64,000 bases of DNA from Cryptomeria japonica (lineage: Eukaryota; Streptophyta; Pinopsida; Cupressales; Cupressaceae): contig NC_081415.1 of NCBI RefSeq assembly GCF_030272615.1, forward strand, positions 189,040,270 through 189,104,269. The letters run 5' to 3'. A program made the position numbers and the translations under genes. Under the pieces are notes generated by a model. That model was not told the DNA's origin. It was given only the letters and a program-made list of their open reading frames with translations, and did not search any database. Shown in pieces: positions 23,351 through 34,944 of the stretch. How positions within the stretch are numbered: position 1 is the first letter of the stretch; each line of letters begins with the position of its first letter.

Positions 23351-25233
23351 TTACTCTTTGGGTGTCTTAAACTTGTTAAAGCATCTAGGGAGCTCTTCCT
23401 TATCATCATTATTCCTTCTACTGGTTGAACCCTTGTTTTTAGATCCCAACGGTCTACCTCTTCTTCTTCTAGGTAGAGCCTCGGGATTCTCACTATCTGT
23501 TATCCATTCCCCTTCTTCCCATGTGAAATCATCATTCTGATGCTTCTCAAACTCAGACGTCTTCCTAATGTCACCCTGACTGGGAGCCTCACTGATCTCA
23601 GAACAGGGTTTGAGTGCCTTCAAGATACTGGAAGAGTCTAGGATTTCTACCTCACTTGTTAGGCTTTTGGAATCAAAAGCTTTAGGGTCAGCAACAATGA
23701 CCTCAATCACACAGTTGTCCTCTATTCCAACAAACTTCTTAGGAGGAAGGGCAGCGACCATGTCAGGAGTGAGTTTTGCAAGGGAGGGAGGGTCTAGAAC
23801 AGTGTCCAAGACAACTGATGGGGCAAAGACAAAGGAGACATCCATGTCTGCTAAGTTCTTATGAGAGGCTGAACTCACAATCCCAGCACTACTCCCTTCC
23901 TTACCCAACTCACCACTCACACCATCTCTCCCTTCAACACTCTGAATAACAGAATTATCCGATCTAGAGGCTAAATTCAAGAATCTCACCTCCAGGGAAA
24001 CCTCTTGCACATCGTCATCCATAGGCGATATCAAATTGTTCTCCACAGAGAGTTTATTCTTACTGGAGTTCAAAATATTAGGGTTATTCGCTCTAATTTT
24101 CTCCAGAGCCAACTGTTGTGCATTTTTTCTCCTTCTTTTCCTAGGGTTTTTCCCCACAACTTGAAACCCATCCTACGGATCTTTGCTCATCTGTTTTAGG
24201 GCATCTGAAATAGCTGAATGAGTTGTGGAGTCAATTTCGGAGGTACCAGAGTTAGAATTTTTACCAAACTCCAGGGCTTTATTGTTTTCCCCATTTATTA
24301 TACTATTGATTTTTTTGCTAATGGCTTTAAGATTATCCATGTGTGGGATATGCTTCCCGTGTACAGGAGGCAGGTTGTTTGGTTCATTGTGGGGTTTCTT
24401 CGTGCCCTTGAATCTATTAATTATAGGGCAATTCTTACGTATGTGACCCTCTTTTCTACAGAGGAAACAAGCATTAACCCCGTCGAGGACTTCAATTGGG
24501 CATGAAACAATTTCAATTTCTAAGTTGATGTTAACCGATTTGGGGAGATCACATCCCAGGTTGATTGAAATCAAAACCCTAGCATCTAGATGAGGAATAA
24601 GAGAGGTCGAGTTATCCACCCGGATAGCCCTTCCTATTAGTTCAACTATTTGTGGTATAAATCTCCATAACAATGGAGGCACTTTTTTAATCAAAATCCA
24701 TCTAGGGCACGAAAGTGCTATGATTTCCTCATTGACCGCTTCTAGCGACCATTCTAGGCCATGAAATGTGCATTTCCCCACAGTCTAATATTGTTTATTA
24801 AGAACCTCTTTTTGCATTTTATGATCTTTAAAGAAAATTACAAATAAACCTTTTTGAATAAGTCTACAAAATGAAACAAGATATCCTGATTTAGTATTCC
24901 AAACATTTATGAACCAATCATCAAGAAATTTACTAGCAGGACATTTATCGACATCTATGGCCACAAAGAAAATAGCAGTATCTTTTAGCCTATTTTTTCC
25001 ATGTTAATTTCATTCCACATTAACACATTGGGGGAAATGGAGATGGATTCAAGTGCACAGTTAGGGCCCTTACCTTCTCCATGGGGGTTGTCACTACAAC
25101 TACTCACAAACCTCACACCTTCAGTGACGGGGAGAGAGGAATGATGAACCACATCCTTGAATGATTTCTTCTTTATTGCATCTATTGTTGCTCTGTCATT
25201 AGGTTTTTTGGTGCCTCCAGATGAGATTTCCAT
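23351..25233 (-). pseudogene. LINE-2 ORF1: gag-like protein with CCHC zinc knuckle (decayed)
   Basis: ATG 25233 opens a protein that continues, after one frameshift near 25000-24985, into a DUF4283-type domain (KDTAIFFVAIDVDKCPASKF to WILIKKVPPLLWRF). An intact CCHC knuckle CFLCRKEGHIRKNC (CX2CX4HX4C) follows near 24460-24420. The rest is a long low-complexity acidic and serine-rich tail ending KFKTPKE. A TAG near 24785 and a stop near 24173 interrupt an otherwise continuous frame down to TAA 23351. ORF2 starts 20 bases downstream, unlike the ATGA overlap in LINE-1. In the family the protein binds RNA. Confidence 0.8.
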
Positions 25234-25554
25234 TGGGGCGCATTAACTACTCCCACAAAGAGGAGAGAGGCCGACGACAGAGAAGGATGAGGAGAAATAG
25301 CACATGCATGAAGAATGAGTAAAGGCACGAAGCAAAGAGGCCAAATAAACACTTACCTACGTGGAGGAGGACAAACGCACTCCCCCACGTCAGCGACTAT
25401 GACCCTACAACCCCTGATGTCAAACCCTAGTTGCAGGCAGAATTGCAGAGCTTTCCACCATTTTGAAGGATTCTCGTCTTCGCTCCTCCCGTGCAAAAAC
25501 GGATTGTAGTCACTACCATAACAATAAACTTATGATATTGCTATTAGGATTTTA

Positions 25555-25665
25555 CATTTACGTGATGCTCACAAAGGTGAAGCATTGGGCCTTCTTGAGA
25601 GGTCACCCACCCTAGCATTACTTCAACTCAAACACACTTAACCATAGAGTTTCCTCCAAGGTTAC
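25555..25665 (-). repeat. 5S rRNA-derived repeat, left copy (Cassandra-like or 5S-SINE)
   Basis: On the minus strand this resembles plant 5S rRNA over about 55 bases. It holds the box A to box C control region: GAAACTC...GGTTAAG, then GCTAGGGTGGGTGACCTC. Its flank GTGATGCTCACAAAGG is shared with the copy at about 34830. The similarity is partial (roughly 70-75% by eye), so this is not a functional 5S gene. Cassandra terminal-repeat elements and 5S-derived SINEs both carry such sequence. Confidence 0.6.
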
Positions 25666-25696
25666 GCCTACTCAACTTGCAACCCCATTTGCAAAA

Positions 25697-27843
25697 TGGT
25701 GGAGGAGCACCTAGTTGAGTAAAACTCCCATTTTTGAGTATTTGATGCTTTCATGTTTGTAATATCTTGTGTTAGGTTGTTAATGTTGTTTTAGGTTGTT
25801 TTGTGTCATGTTTAGTGGTTTTTGATCTCATTTTGGGCTCAAGAGATCAATTTTTGCCTTTCAAGCTTTGAGTTGACAATTTTTGGCAAAAATGTGCAAA
25901 ATTGCCAAAAAGGTCTTCTAATGCTTTCCAAAGCATTGAAACATGTTTGATAAGTGTTTTTAGGCATATCAAAGTTGTTTAGACAAGTTGACAAGGTTAG
26001 ATTGTCAAAAATGCCTCATTCAGCAAGAAAAGTTGTCATTTTTTGGGTTTTTCTTGCAAAATGTAGTTGTGAAAGCCTCTTGTCCATATAGGGCTTGATA
26101 ACTAATTGGATGGACTATAAAAAGACCTCCCTTTTCCTTAAATAAGGTTGGTGATTGTATGAGAAAGAGCTTTTTAATGAAATCATGAAATTTTGGCTTT
26201 TATGACTGGTTTTTCCTTCCTTTATGAAACAGTATGTACTGTAGCTCCATAGTTCATACTGTACCTTTGCAAAGTGTGCATAACAATTGTATAATTCTCT
26301 CTAGTTGATTGTGGTATTGGTTTCTTTTGTAAATTGGATTGTACAAAATTATTTGCAATTTGTGTGCTTGTTGCCCTGTCAAGGGTTTGAAGTTCTAAAA
26401 TGTCACCACTTGACTAATCCAGGTCTAGGATCCCACATAATGGATTTAGTCAAGTTGGAATTCATGTATATACTGTACATATGCTCTATTTTGTGCCAAA
26501 AGTGTGGTTGGAAGAAGGACTTGAGTGAATACTAGGCAAGTATTTGGTTATTTGGCTAGTAGCATGAACAAAAACTCAAGATTTGCATCCAAAAGTAATT
26601 TGGAGTGAACAAATGAATGAGGGAGAGAACTGGACATATGGCCAAGGATGTTAAACACCATCTTGGTGTGTTAGAGTAGCTTGTTCCATTTAGTCATTCT
26701 CTTTTTGTAAGCAAAACAGTGAGTTCACTATTTTTGGAAATTGTGTTTGTAAAAATGCTCAAGGAATGCTTCAAAGCATAATCCAAGCCTTATAACCATG
26801 AAGGCTATGTAATAGGGAACTTCTTTAGTATCTTGCAGACCTCTCTGAGGTATATTTCCCCTTCAAACTTATCATTGTGCAGGTCCAAAAGTGTAACAAT
26901 TGTTGACTGGTAAAAGGGCAGCAAATTAATAGTGACTGTAGCAATTTTACCATTTTCTCACTTGTTTGCCAAGTGTTTGGCATTATGTTTGCAGGGCAGT
27001 AATAGGGGAAGGCTCTATTTGATGTGGTAGAGATATCCTAGCAGTGAGGGAGCTTGAAACAAGTTTGATGGAGAGTGTCTATGGTGGAAGCACCCAAACC
27101 CTCATGAAACCCTATGTTTAAGCCTAATTTTGTGGACAGTCACTAAACTAAGTTGATGGAACCTAAAACCATGAAAATCTCCTTGCTATGACCTATTACA
27201 CACCACCCAAAACAAGTTTGTTGGAGGAGAAGCCCATCGTTGGGCAGGGTGAACAAAAATTGGCCAATTAGCCCTCCACGGGCTAGTAGCCCTTTTGACT
27301 GCATAACACACAAATGACTGTTTTTAACAAAATGCTCAAACCCGATTGTAAGGAGGAGTTGGGGGATTATGAAACCTTAGGAGAATAATCCAGAATAGTG
27401 AGGTAAGTGTCAGATTGAACCTTGGACAATGCATAGCCTTAGGTGGAGATTTTGACCTTGTGGTTGGTGCATTTGAGCAAGCCAAAGGCTATGAGCCTAA
27501 AACTAAGTTGGATTATCAAACCTTGAACAAAACTTTGCTGCCCCACATGTCCATGTTGGAGTCTCCTAGTGCACTCAGAAATAGTGTGTTGAATACCAAA
27601 AGAGCAGGGTTTGAGAATGAGTAGTTGGGTGGAGTGAGCAATTTGAGTAGATTTGAGCATGGGTGTGAGCCATCACCAAAAGGGGAGTTTGTTAGGGAAG
27701 TGATACATGAAGTGCTTGGCACTATAACCACAAGAATGATTTTGTAAACACATATAGCAGCCTCAAACAAGTTTTTGGGTAACAAATTGAACCTCTTGAC
27801 CAAAATTGGCCTTTTGAGCACTTACCTAGCATCCTCCCTATCA
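25697..27843 (+). repeat. chromovirus 5' LTR
   Basis: It runs from TGGTGGAGGAGCACC to CCTCCCTATCA (TG...CA). A TATA box (GGACTATAAAAAGACC) lies at about 26113-26128 and would start transcription near 26150. The LTR contains a short open frame near 27415-27624 (also partly in the 3' LTR), which I take as chance. Compared with the 3' LTR it lacks about 30 bases after the AAAAGTTGTCATTT stretch near 26040 and has extra bases near 26237. Confidence 0.93.
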
Positions 27844-27846
27844 TAG

Positions 27847-27859
27847 TGGTATCAGAGCC
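27847..27859 (+). promoter_or_regulatory. primer-binding site (initiator tRNA-Met)
   Basis: TGGTATCAGAGCC begins three bases after the LTR and matches the usual plant site complementary to the 3' end of initiator methionine tRNA. It primes minus-strand DNA. Confidence 0.9.
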
Positions 27860-27897
27860 AACAAAAGATTCAGGAGGAAAGGAACATTAGGGAAAAA

Positions 27898-28905
27898 ATG
27901 GTGACTAATGCAGAGTTAGCCAAGAAGGTTGAGGACCAAGAAGAGGAAAATAGGGCACTCAGAGAAAGATTAGATCAACAACCAACGAAACTAGTTGAAG
28001 TAGAAGTCAAAACTGAAGAAGTCCATGATAAGGTTGGAGATCAGGGTAAAATGATGGCAATAGAGGATGAGGTCCCCATGCCTGACCCTGTCATTGAGCA
28101 AGAACCATTCTTGAAATCCTTGAGGGCTATGAGTGGTAAAACCTTAGAGGGAGTGGCTCTTTTCAGTGGGAAGATGGATCCAGATGCTCTTATAGAGTGG
28201 ATTGGAGGTCTAGAAAACCATTTTGAATGTGATGGAGTAATTGATGCACAAAAGGTTAAGGTAGAAAAATCAAGGGTGAGAGGGGCAGCCTTAACTTGGT
28301 GGAAGTTCATCCAAGAGGAAAGGGTGAAAGGAGGTAAGCAACCAATAGCCACTTGGAAAGAAATGGTAGCCAAAATAAAAGAAACCTACCTTCCAGAAGA
28401 CTATGAAATACAACTTCACAGGAAAAGACAAAATTTGAGACAAAAAGATCTAGATGTTAGTAGCTACACTGAGGAGTTTCAAAAATTGTGCATGAGATCT
28501 AGAGTAGTATAGGATGAGAGTATAAAAGTGGTAAGGTACTTGAATGGGTTAAGATGGAACATCCAGGAAGAGATGAGCTTGTTATGCCCACAAACAGTAC
28601 ACAAGTGTTATCAATTGGCATTTAAGGTGGAAGAGAAAGGTAGGAGAAAGCAAGAACAAAACAACAGAGGTAGAGGTAGGGGAAGAGATGGTAGAGGCCA
28701 TAGAGGTAGTTTTGGGGGAAGGAGCATAGATCAATGATCCCAGGGAGAGTCTAAACTTCTAGAGAAAAGTGGGGATTCTTAGAGCAAACCCAACTATAGG
28801 GGTAGGGGATCAAGCAATCCGAGTAGAGGTAGATCTAATGGACCAGGGAGAGGGTCCTACTTCTCAACCATGAAGTGCTATAACTACCAAAAGTTGGGCC
28901 ACCTA
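27898..28905 (+). pseudogene. chromovirus gag
   Basis: ATG 27898 opens a coiled-coil-like start (KKVEDQEEENRALRERLDQQ), then the capsid-type Retrotrans_gag domain: WIGGLENHFE, AALTWWKFIQEE, TWKEMVAKIKETYLPEDYE, SSYTEEFQKLC. A basic RG-rich stretch (RGRGRGRDGRG, about 28664-28700) precedes a decayed zinc knuckle KCYNYQKLGHL near 28875, in which the second Cys is Tyr. Stops are at 28510 (TAG), 28735 (TGA) and about 28780 (TAG). One base appears lost near 28903, after which coding continues in another frame. In the family gag forms the particle that packages the RNA. Confidence 0.88.
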
Positions 28906-31900
28906 CCTATAGATGCCCAGAGAAGCCTAGTTCATCCTATGGTGGTGAAAAGAGGGTAAACTATGTTCAGGAAGATGGAGGTAATACCAGAACTTCAGTA
29001 TTGAACCACCTAGCTTCAGAAGATGGTGAGATTTTAATGATCAAGAGAGTGTTAATGAAGAAGCCACACAGTACAGAGGTCTCACAGAGAAGATCATTGT
29101 TCACGACTAAGTGTAAAATTATGGGAAAGGTGTGTAAGGTTATCATAGACTCAGGGTCCACAGATAACATCATATCAAAGGAAGCAGTGAGTAAATTAAA
29201 ACTACCTAGGATACAACACAAGGAGCCATACAAAGTCACATGGTTAAATAAGGGACAACATGTGTTTTCCTATGGATGCTTGCCACCTACTATTGGGTAG
29301 ACCATGGCAGTTTGACCAAAAAGCACACCATGATGGGGAAAGAAACTCCTACTCATTTTAGAAAGATGGAGTAACCTATCCGATTCAATCCCTCATTGAA
29401 GAAGGAGAGAGTAGCAACAAAGTACCTAACATCTTGTTAGTGAGTGAGAACGAGTTCATAAAAACACTAGAAGAAGGTGAAGGAGTGGGATTTGCACTCA
29501 TAGTGAAACCCAAAGAAGAAAAGGTAGAAAAAAAAGTTGAGATACCATATGAGGTGCAGAAAATCCTTGATAACTTCAAACAAATAATCAATGATGGTAC
29601 ACCTATAGCCTTACCACCTCCTAGAGCCATTAGCCATTAAATTGACTTCATACCTAGAGCCTCTTTGCCAAATAAGGCAACCTAAAAGATGACCCCTGAA
29701 CAAAATGCAAAGGTAGCAAGACAAATACAAGAACTCTTAGACCAAGGGCTGATTAGGAAAAGCATTAGTCCTTGTGCAGTACCTACAGTGTTGGCACCTA
29801 AGAAGGGTGGAACATGGAGACTTTGTACAGACTCTAGAGCCATCAACAAGATCACCATCAAATATAGATTTTCCATACCCAAGATAGAGGATTTGATGGA
29901 TTGTTTGGGGGGTGCACAGTATTTTAGTAAGATTAACTTGAAGAGTGGTTACCACCAAATAAGAATCAAAGAGGGGGATGAATGGAAGACAACTTTCAAA
30001 ACAAATGAGGGTCTCTATGAGTGGCTTGTCATGCCTTTTGGACTCTCTAATTCTCCTAGCACATTCATGAGACTCATGAATGAATTTTTACATGATTTCA
30101 TTGGCAAGTTTGTTGTTGTGTATTTAGATGATATTCTTATTTTCAGTAAGACTAAGGAAGAGCATTTGAAGAATTTAGCTATTGTTTTGACACAGTTATC
30201 TGATGAACAACTAACCATTAATCTAGAAAAATGTGATTTCTTGAAGCAAGAATTGGTCTGTCTTGGTTTTGTTGTATCAGGAGGCAATCTAAAAATGGAT
30301 CAATCTAAAGTTGCAGCAATAACCAGTTGGCCAACTCCTAGGACAACCAGTGATGTCAGAAGCTTCCATGGTTTGACACAGTTTTATAGAAAATTCATCA
30401 GGGGATTCGGTGAGATTTGTGCTCCAATGTTAGACACCATCAAAGGGGGTGTAAAGGTAAAATTTTAGTGGACAAGTGCAGTAAATAAGGGGTTTGAATT
30501 ATTGAAAACTAAAGTAGCTACTCAACCAGTGCTCATTTTACATAGTTTTGATAAGCTTTTTACTATTGAATGTGATACTAGTAATATTGTTGTAGGAGTT
30601 GTTTTAAGTCAAGAAAATAGACCAGTTGCATTCTTTAGTGAGAAGTTAAATGATGCCAAGAAAAAGTACTCTTCCTATGATTTAGAATTTTATGCATTAG
30701 TACAAGCACTTAGGAAATGGAGACACTATCTTCTTCCTAAAGAGTTTGTTGTATACACCGATAATCAGGCACTAAGTTTCTTGAACCCACAGGATAAACT
30801 GAATCATAGGCATGTAAAAAGGGTAGAATACTTGCAAGCTTACCTTTTTACTCTTAATCATAAGAAGGGTCAATTGAATAAAGTAGCAGATGCTTTGAGT
30901 AGAAGGTTGTTAACTATTCATGAGATTCAAGTTCAGAGCATTGGTATTGATAGTTTCAAAAACATGTATCCTACTGATGATGATTTTGTTGAAGCTTACA
31001 AAGTTTGTCAAGTTTTTGAGAATAATTTCCATGGTGCATATGCTGATTTCACTTTGCAGGATGGTTTGTTATTTAGGGGTGGACAGTTGTGTGTTCCAAA
31101 AGGTTCTATGAGAGAGAACCTCATTCAAGAGAAACACAATGGGTTCTTAAGTGGACATTTTGGTCTCAACAAGACCTTAGAGCTGGTTCAAAGGTTCTAT
31201 TATTGTCCTAAGATGCAGAGAGACATCAGGAGGTATGTTGAGCAATGCTTGGTATGTCGGAAATCAAAAGGTAATTCCTTTAATGTTGGTTTATATCAGC
31301 CTCTTCCCATTCCACATAGGCCTTGGGATTGCATTAGTATGGATTTTGTGGTAGGATTACCTAGAACTCAAGTAGGATTTGATAGCATCTTTGTAGTAGT
31401 TGATAGATTCAGCAAAATGGCTCACTTTATTCCTTGTAAGACAACACATGATGCAAGTCATATTGCTTATTTGTTTTTCAAAGAAGTTGTTAGAATTCAT
31501 GGTTTGCCTATTAGCATTGTTTCAGATAGGGATGTTAAGTTTCTTGGTCATTTCTAGAAAATATTATGGAAGAGATTGGGTACTAATCTCTCTTTTGGTT
31601 TAGCTTATCATCCATAAACTGATGGCCAAACAGAAGTTGTGAATAGGTCTCTTGGCAACATGCTTAGGTGTTTGACAAAGGAATATGGGCAGAGTTGGGA
31701 TCAGCTCATTCATCAAGCAGAATATGCCTACAATGATAGTGTCAACCGGTCTATAGATAAAAGCCCTTTTGAAGTTGTTTATGGTATGCATCCAAGGGGT
31801 ATAATGGATTTGAGGGATATCACTAATTTGCAGCAAAAGAGTGGAACAATAGATGACATGGCACAATCCATGAAGGAGGTTAATGAGCAAGTGAGACAAG

Positions 31901-32417
31901 CTCTCCAAGATACCTCCCAAAAGGTCAAAGCAAGAGTGGATGCTACAAAGAGAGATGTTCAGTTTTCCATAGGTGATTATGTGATCGTTCATTTGAACAA
32001 GGCAAGGCTACAAAAGGGAGTTCCAAGCAAACTTCAGATGAGGAGAATAGGCCCTTGCAAAATCTTGGCTAAGTATGGGTCTAATGCTTACAAAGTTGAT
32101 TTGCCTACTGATGTTTCTTTGTCTCCCATTTTTAATGTTGCAGATCTGATTGCTTTCAAAGGGCAGCCACCTGAGGAGATTCAAAGAGTTTCAGATGTTT
32201 CTCAATCCCTTTCTGATCTATCTCTCCCTTCTCTTTTTTTCCCCAAGCAAAGCAGGTTCTAGACTCCAGGATTCTCAAAAAGACAAGGAATCACACCTAC
32301 ATGGAGCATCTAATCAAATGGAAGGATAAGCCTATCTCAGAGGCCACATGGATACCTGAAACTAACTTTCAAAATTTGGGCATCCTTTCTTCTTTGCTGC
32401 CTCAAGGTGTCACATGA
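28906..32417 (+). pseudogene. chromovirus pol: protease, RT, RNase H, integrase, chromodomain
   Basis: Domains in order: aspartic protease with IIDSGSTDNIIS (about 29143-29180); reverse transcriptase with [14 protein letters not shown] (29793), [10 protein letters not shown] (30120) and CLGFVVSGG; RNase H with IECDTSNIVVGVVLSQ (30568), YSSYDLEFYAL and YTDNQALSF. Integrase has an HHCC zinc region (HNGF..HFG..CLVCRKSKG, 31137-31270) and core Asp in MDFVVGL, Asp in IVSDRDVKF and Glu in DGQTEVVNRS. The chromodomain SRILKKTRNHTYMEHLIKWK starts at 32265 and ends at TGA 32415. Catalytic residues are kept. Breaks: a frameshift between 29300 and 29434, stops near 29638, 30466, 31555 and 31615, and a slip in the T/C run near 32235 just before the chromodomain. 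Chromodomains direct integration to marked chromatin in this family. Confidence 0.9.
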
Positions 32418-32423
32418 CTTCTT

Positions 32424-32439
32424 TGTTTTTGGGGGAGTA
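32424..32439 (+). promoter_or_regulatory. polypurine tract of the chromovirus
   Basis: GGGGGAGTA, after a T-run, directly precedes the 3' LTR and is the expected plus-strand primer. Confidence 0.85.
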
Positions 32440-34593
32440 TGGTGCAGGAGCACCGAGTTCAGTAAAACTCCCATTTTTGAGTATTTAATGCTTTCATGTT
32501 TGTAATATCTTGTGTTAGGTTGTTAATGTTTTTTTAGGTTATTTTTTGTCATGTTTAGTGGTTTTTTATCTCATTTTGGGCTCAAGAGATCAAGTTTTGC
32601 CTTTCAGACTTTGAGTTGACAATTTTTGGCAAAAATGTGCAAAATTGCCAAAAAGGTCTTTTAATGCTTTCCAAAGCATTGAAACATGTTTGATAAGTTT
32701 TTTTAGGCATATCAAAGTTGTTTAGACAAGTTGACAAGGTTAGATTGTCAAAAATGCCTCATTGAGCAAGAAAAGTTGTCATTTGGCTTGAAAAGTTGTC
32801 AAAGTTGTCATTTTTGGGGTTTTTCTTGCAAAATGTAGTTGTGAAAGCCTCCTATCCATATAGGGCTTGATAACCAATTGGATGGACTATAAAAAGACCT
32901 CCCTTTTCCTTGAATAAGGTTGGTGATTGTATGAGAAAGAGCTTTTTAATGAAATCATGAAATTTTGGCTTTTATGACTGGTTTTTCCTTCCTTTATGAA
33001 ACAGTTTGTACTGTACCTTTGGGAAGTGTGCATAATACTTATATAATTCTCTCTAGTTTATTGTGGTGTTGGTTTCTTTTGTAAATTGGATTGTACAAAA
33101 TTATTTGCAATCTATGTGCTTGTTGCCCTGTCAAGGGTTTGAAGTTCTAAAATGTCACCACTTGACTAATCTAGGTCTGGGATCCCACATAATGGATTCA
33201 TTCGAGTTGGAATTCATGTATATACTATACATATGATCTATTTTGTGCCAAAAGTGTGGTTGGAAGAAGGACTTAAGTGAATACTAGGCAAGTATTTGGT
33301 TATTTGGCTAGTAGCATGAACAAAAACTCAAGATTTGCATCCAAAAGTAATTTGGAGTGAACAAATGAATGAGGCAGAGAACTGGACATATGGCCAAGGA
33401 TGTTAAACACCATCTTGGTGTGTTAGAGTAGCTTGTTCCATTTAATCATTCTCTTTTTGTAAGCAAAATAGTGAGTTCACTGTTTTTGGAAATTGTGTTT
33501 GTAAAAATGCTCAAGGAATGCTTCAAAGCATAATCCAAGCCTTATAACCATGAAGGCTATGTAATAGGGAACTTCTTTAGTATCTTGCAGACCTCTCTGA
33601 GGTATATTTCCCCTTCAAACTTATCATTGTGCAGGTCCAAAAGTGTAACAATTGTTGACTGGTAAAAGGGCAGCAAATTAACAGTGACAGTGGCAATTTT
33701 ACCATTTTCTCACTTGTTTGCCAAGTGTTTGGCATTATGTTTGCAGGGTAGTAATAGGGGAAGGCTCTATTTGATGTGGAAAAGGTATCCTAGTAGTGAG
33801 GGAGCTTGAAACAATTTTGATGGAGAGTGTCTATGGTGGAAGCACCCAAACTCTCATGAAACCCTATGTTTAAGCCTAATTTTGTGGACAGTCGCTAAAC
33901 TAAGTTGATGGAACCTAAAACCATGAAAATCTCCTTGCTATGACCTATTCCACACCACCCAAAAAAAATTTGTTGGAGGAGAAGCCCATCATTGGGTAGG
34001 GTGAACAAAAATTGGCCAATTAGCCCTCCATGGGCTAGTAGCCCTTTTGACTGCATAACACACAAATGACTGTTTTTGACAAAATGCTCAAACCTGATTG
34101 TAAGGAGGAGTTGGGGGATTATGAAACCTTAGGAGAACAATCCAAAATAGTGAGGTAAGTGTCAAATGGAACCTTGGACAGTGCATAGCCTTAGTTGGAG
34201 ATTTTGACCTTGTGGTTGGTGCATTTGAGCAAGCCAAAGGCTATGAGTCTAAAACTAAGTTGGACTATCAAACCTTGAACAAAACTTTGCTGCCCCACAT
34301 GTCCATGTTGGAGTCTCCTAGTGCACTCAGAAACAGTGTGTTGAATGCCAAAAGAGAAGGGTTTGAGAATGAGTAGTTGGGTGGAGTGAGCAATTTGAGT
34401 AGATTTGATCATGGGTGTGAGCCATCACCAAAAGGGGATTTTGTTAGGGAAGTGATACATGAAGTGCTTGGCACTATAACCACAAGAATGATTTTGTAAA
34501 CACATACAGCAACCTCAAACAAGTTTTTGGGTAACAAATTGAACCTCTTGACCAAAATTGGCCTTTAGCACTTACCTAGCATCCTCCCTATCA
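32440..34593 (+). repeat. chromovirus 3' LTR
   Basis: It runs from TGGTGCAGGAGCACC to CCTCCCTATCA and is followed by the TSD copy CAAAA. Its TATA box (GGACTATAAAAAGACC) is at about 32885-32900. It carries an extra tandem GTTGTCA segment near 32778-32806 relative to the 5' LTR. Confidence 0.93.
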
Positions 34594-34814
34594 CAAAACC
34601 TTTAGTAAATGTTGTGCCTTATGAACCATTCATTACAAAGCCCCTTTATCTCATCAAGTGATAAGTAGGAGATATTGTCCACAACAAGTCTAAGTATTAT
34701 GTTGCTATCAGGTTTCAATTGTGTAGTTTTCGAGTGAAACTCATTGACCCATGATTCATGACTAGTGATTCACAAGAATCCATCTCTCATTAGAATGAAT
34801 GGTACACTTAGCAC

Positions 34815-34940
34815 TCATTGCATCTAGGTGATGCTCACAAAGATTAAGCATTGGACCTTCTTGGAAGGTCACCCATCTCAGTACTACTCCAACTCGAGTG
34901 TGAAACAATGAAGCCTCGAAACAATAAAGTTGTAAAGTAG
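34815..34940 (-). repeat. 5S rRNA-derived repeat, right copy
   Basis: On the minus strand this shows GAGTAGTACTGAGATGGGTGA followed by CCTTCC, matching the internal element and box C of plant 5S rRNA. The adjoining GTGATGCTCACAAAG is the same flank as in the left copy (25555-25665). The two copies stand on either side of the chromovirus, about 0.5 kb apart without it. This fits two terminal repeats of one Cassandra-like element, or a tandem pair. Confidence 0.6.
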
Positions 34941-34944
34941 ATGA

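Larger units (their letters stand above)
19041..25513 (-). mobile_element. LINE-2: near full-length L1-clade element
   Basis: The order on the minus strand is ORF1 (25233 to 23351), ORF2 (23330 to 19361) and a 3' UTR ending in an A-rich tail (plus strand TCTTTTTCTTTTTCTTTTTT at 19041-19060). An 8-bp direct repeat TACCATAA flanks the tail (19033-19040) and the 5' end (25514-25521) and is the probable TSD. The length of 6.47 kb matches LINE-1 without its inserts. Unlike LINE-1, ORF2 has no RNase H after the zinc-binding region, so the two belong to different L1 families. Many nonsense codons and some frameshifts make it inactive. Confidence 0.82.
25697..34593 (+). mobile_element. complete Ty3/gypsy chromovirus, 8.9 kb, long LTRs
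   Basis: The element is flanked by a perfect TSD CAAAA (25692-25696 and 34594-34598). It has two LTRs of about 2.15 kb, a primer site TGGTATCAGAGCC, gag, protease, reverse transcriptase, RNase H, integrase, a C-terminal chromodomain and a polypurine tract. The domain order and chromodomain place it in the chromoviruses. The LTRs differ by roughly 4% over their first 450 bases plus two indels of about 20-30 bp, so it is neither new nor very old. Gag and pol have several nonsense codons and frameshifts; it is not autonomous now. Confidence 0.95.

Noticed and set aside
27415-27624. Small open frame in the chromovirus 5' LTR, partly kept in the 3' LTR (34191-34412 region)
   Set aside because: LTR copies are kept similar by their origin; there is no start context or domain, so conservation is not evidence for a gene.
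25555-34940. Possible functional 5S rRNA genes
   Set aside because: Only part of the 5S sequence matches and at reduced identity; termini and terminator are missing.
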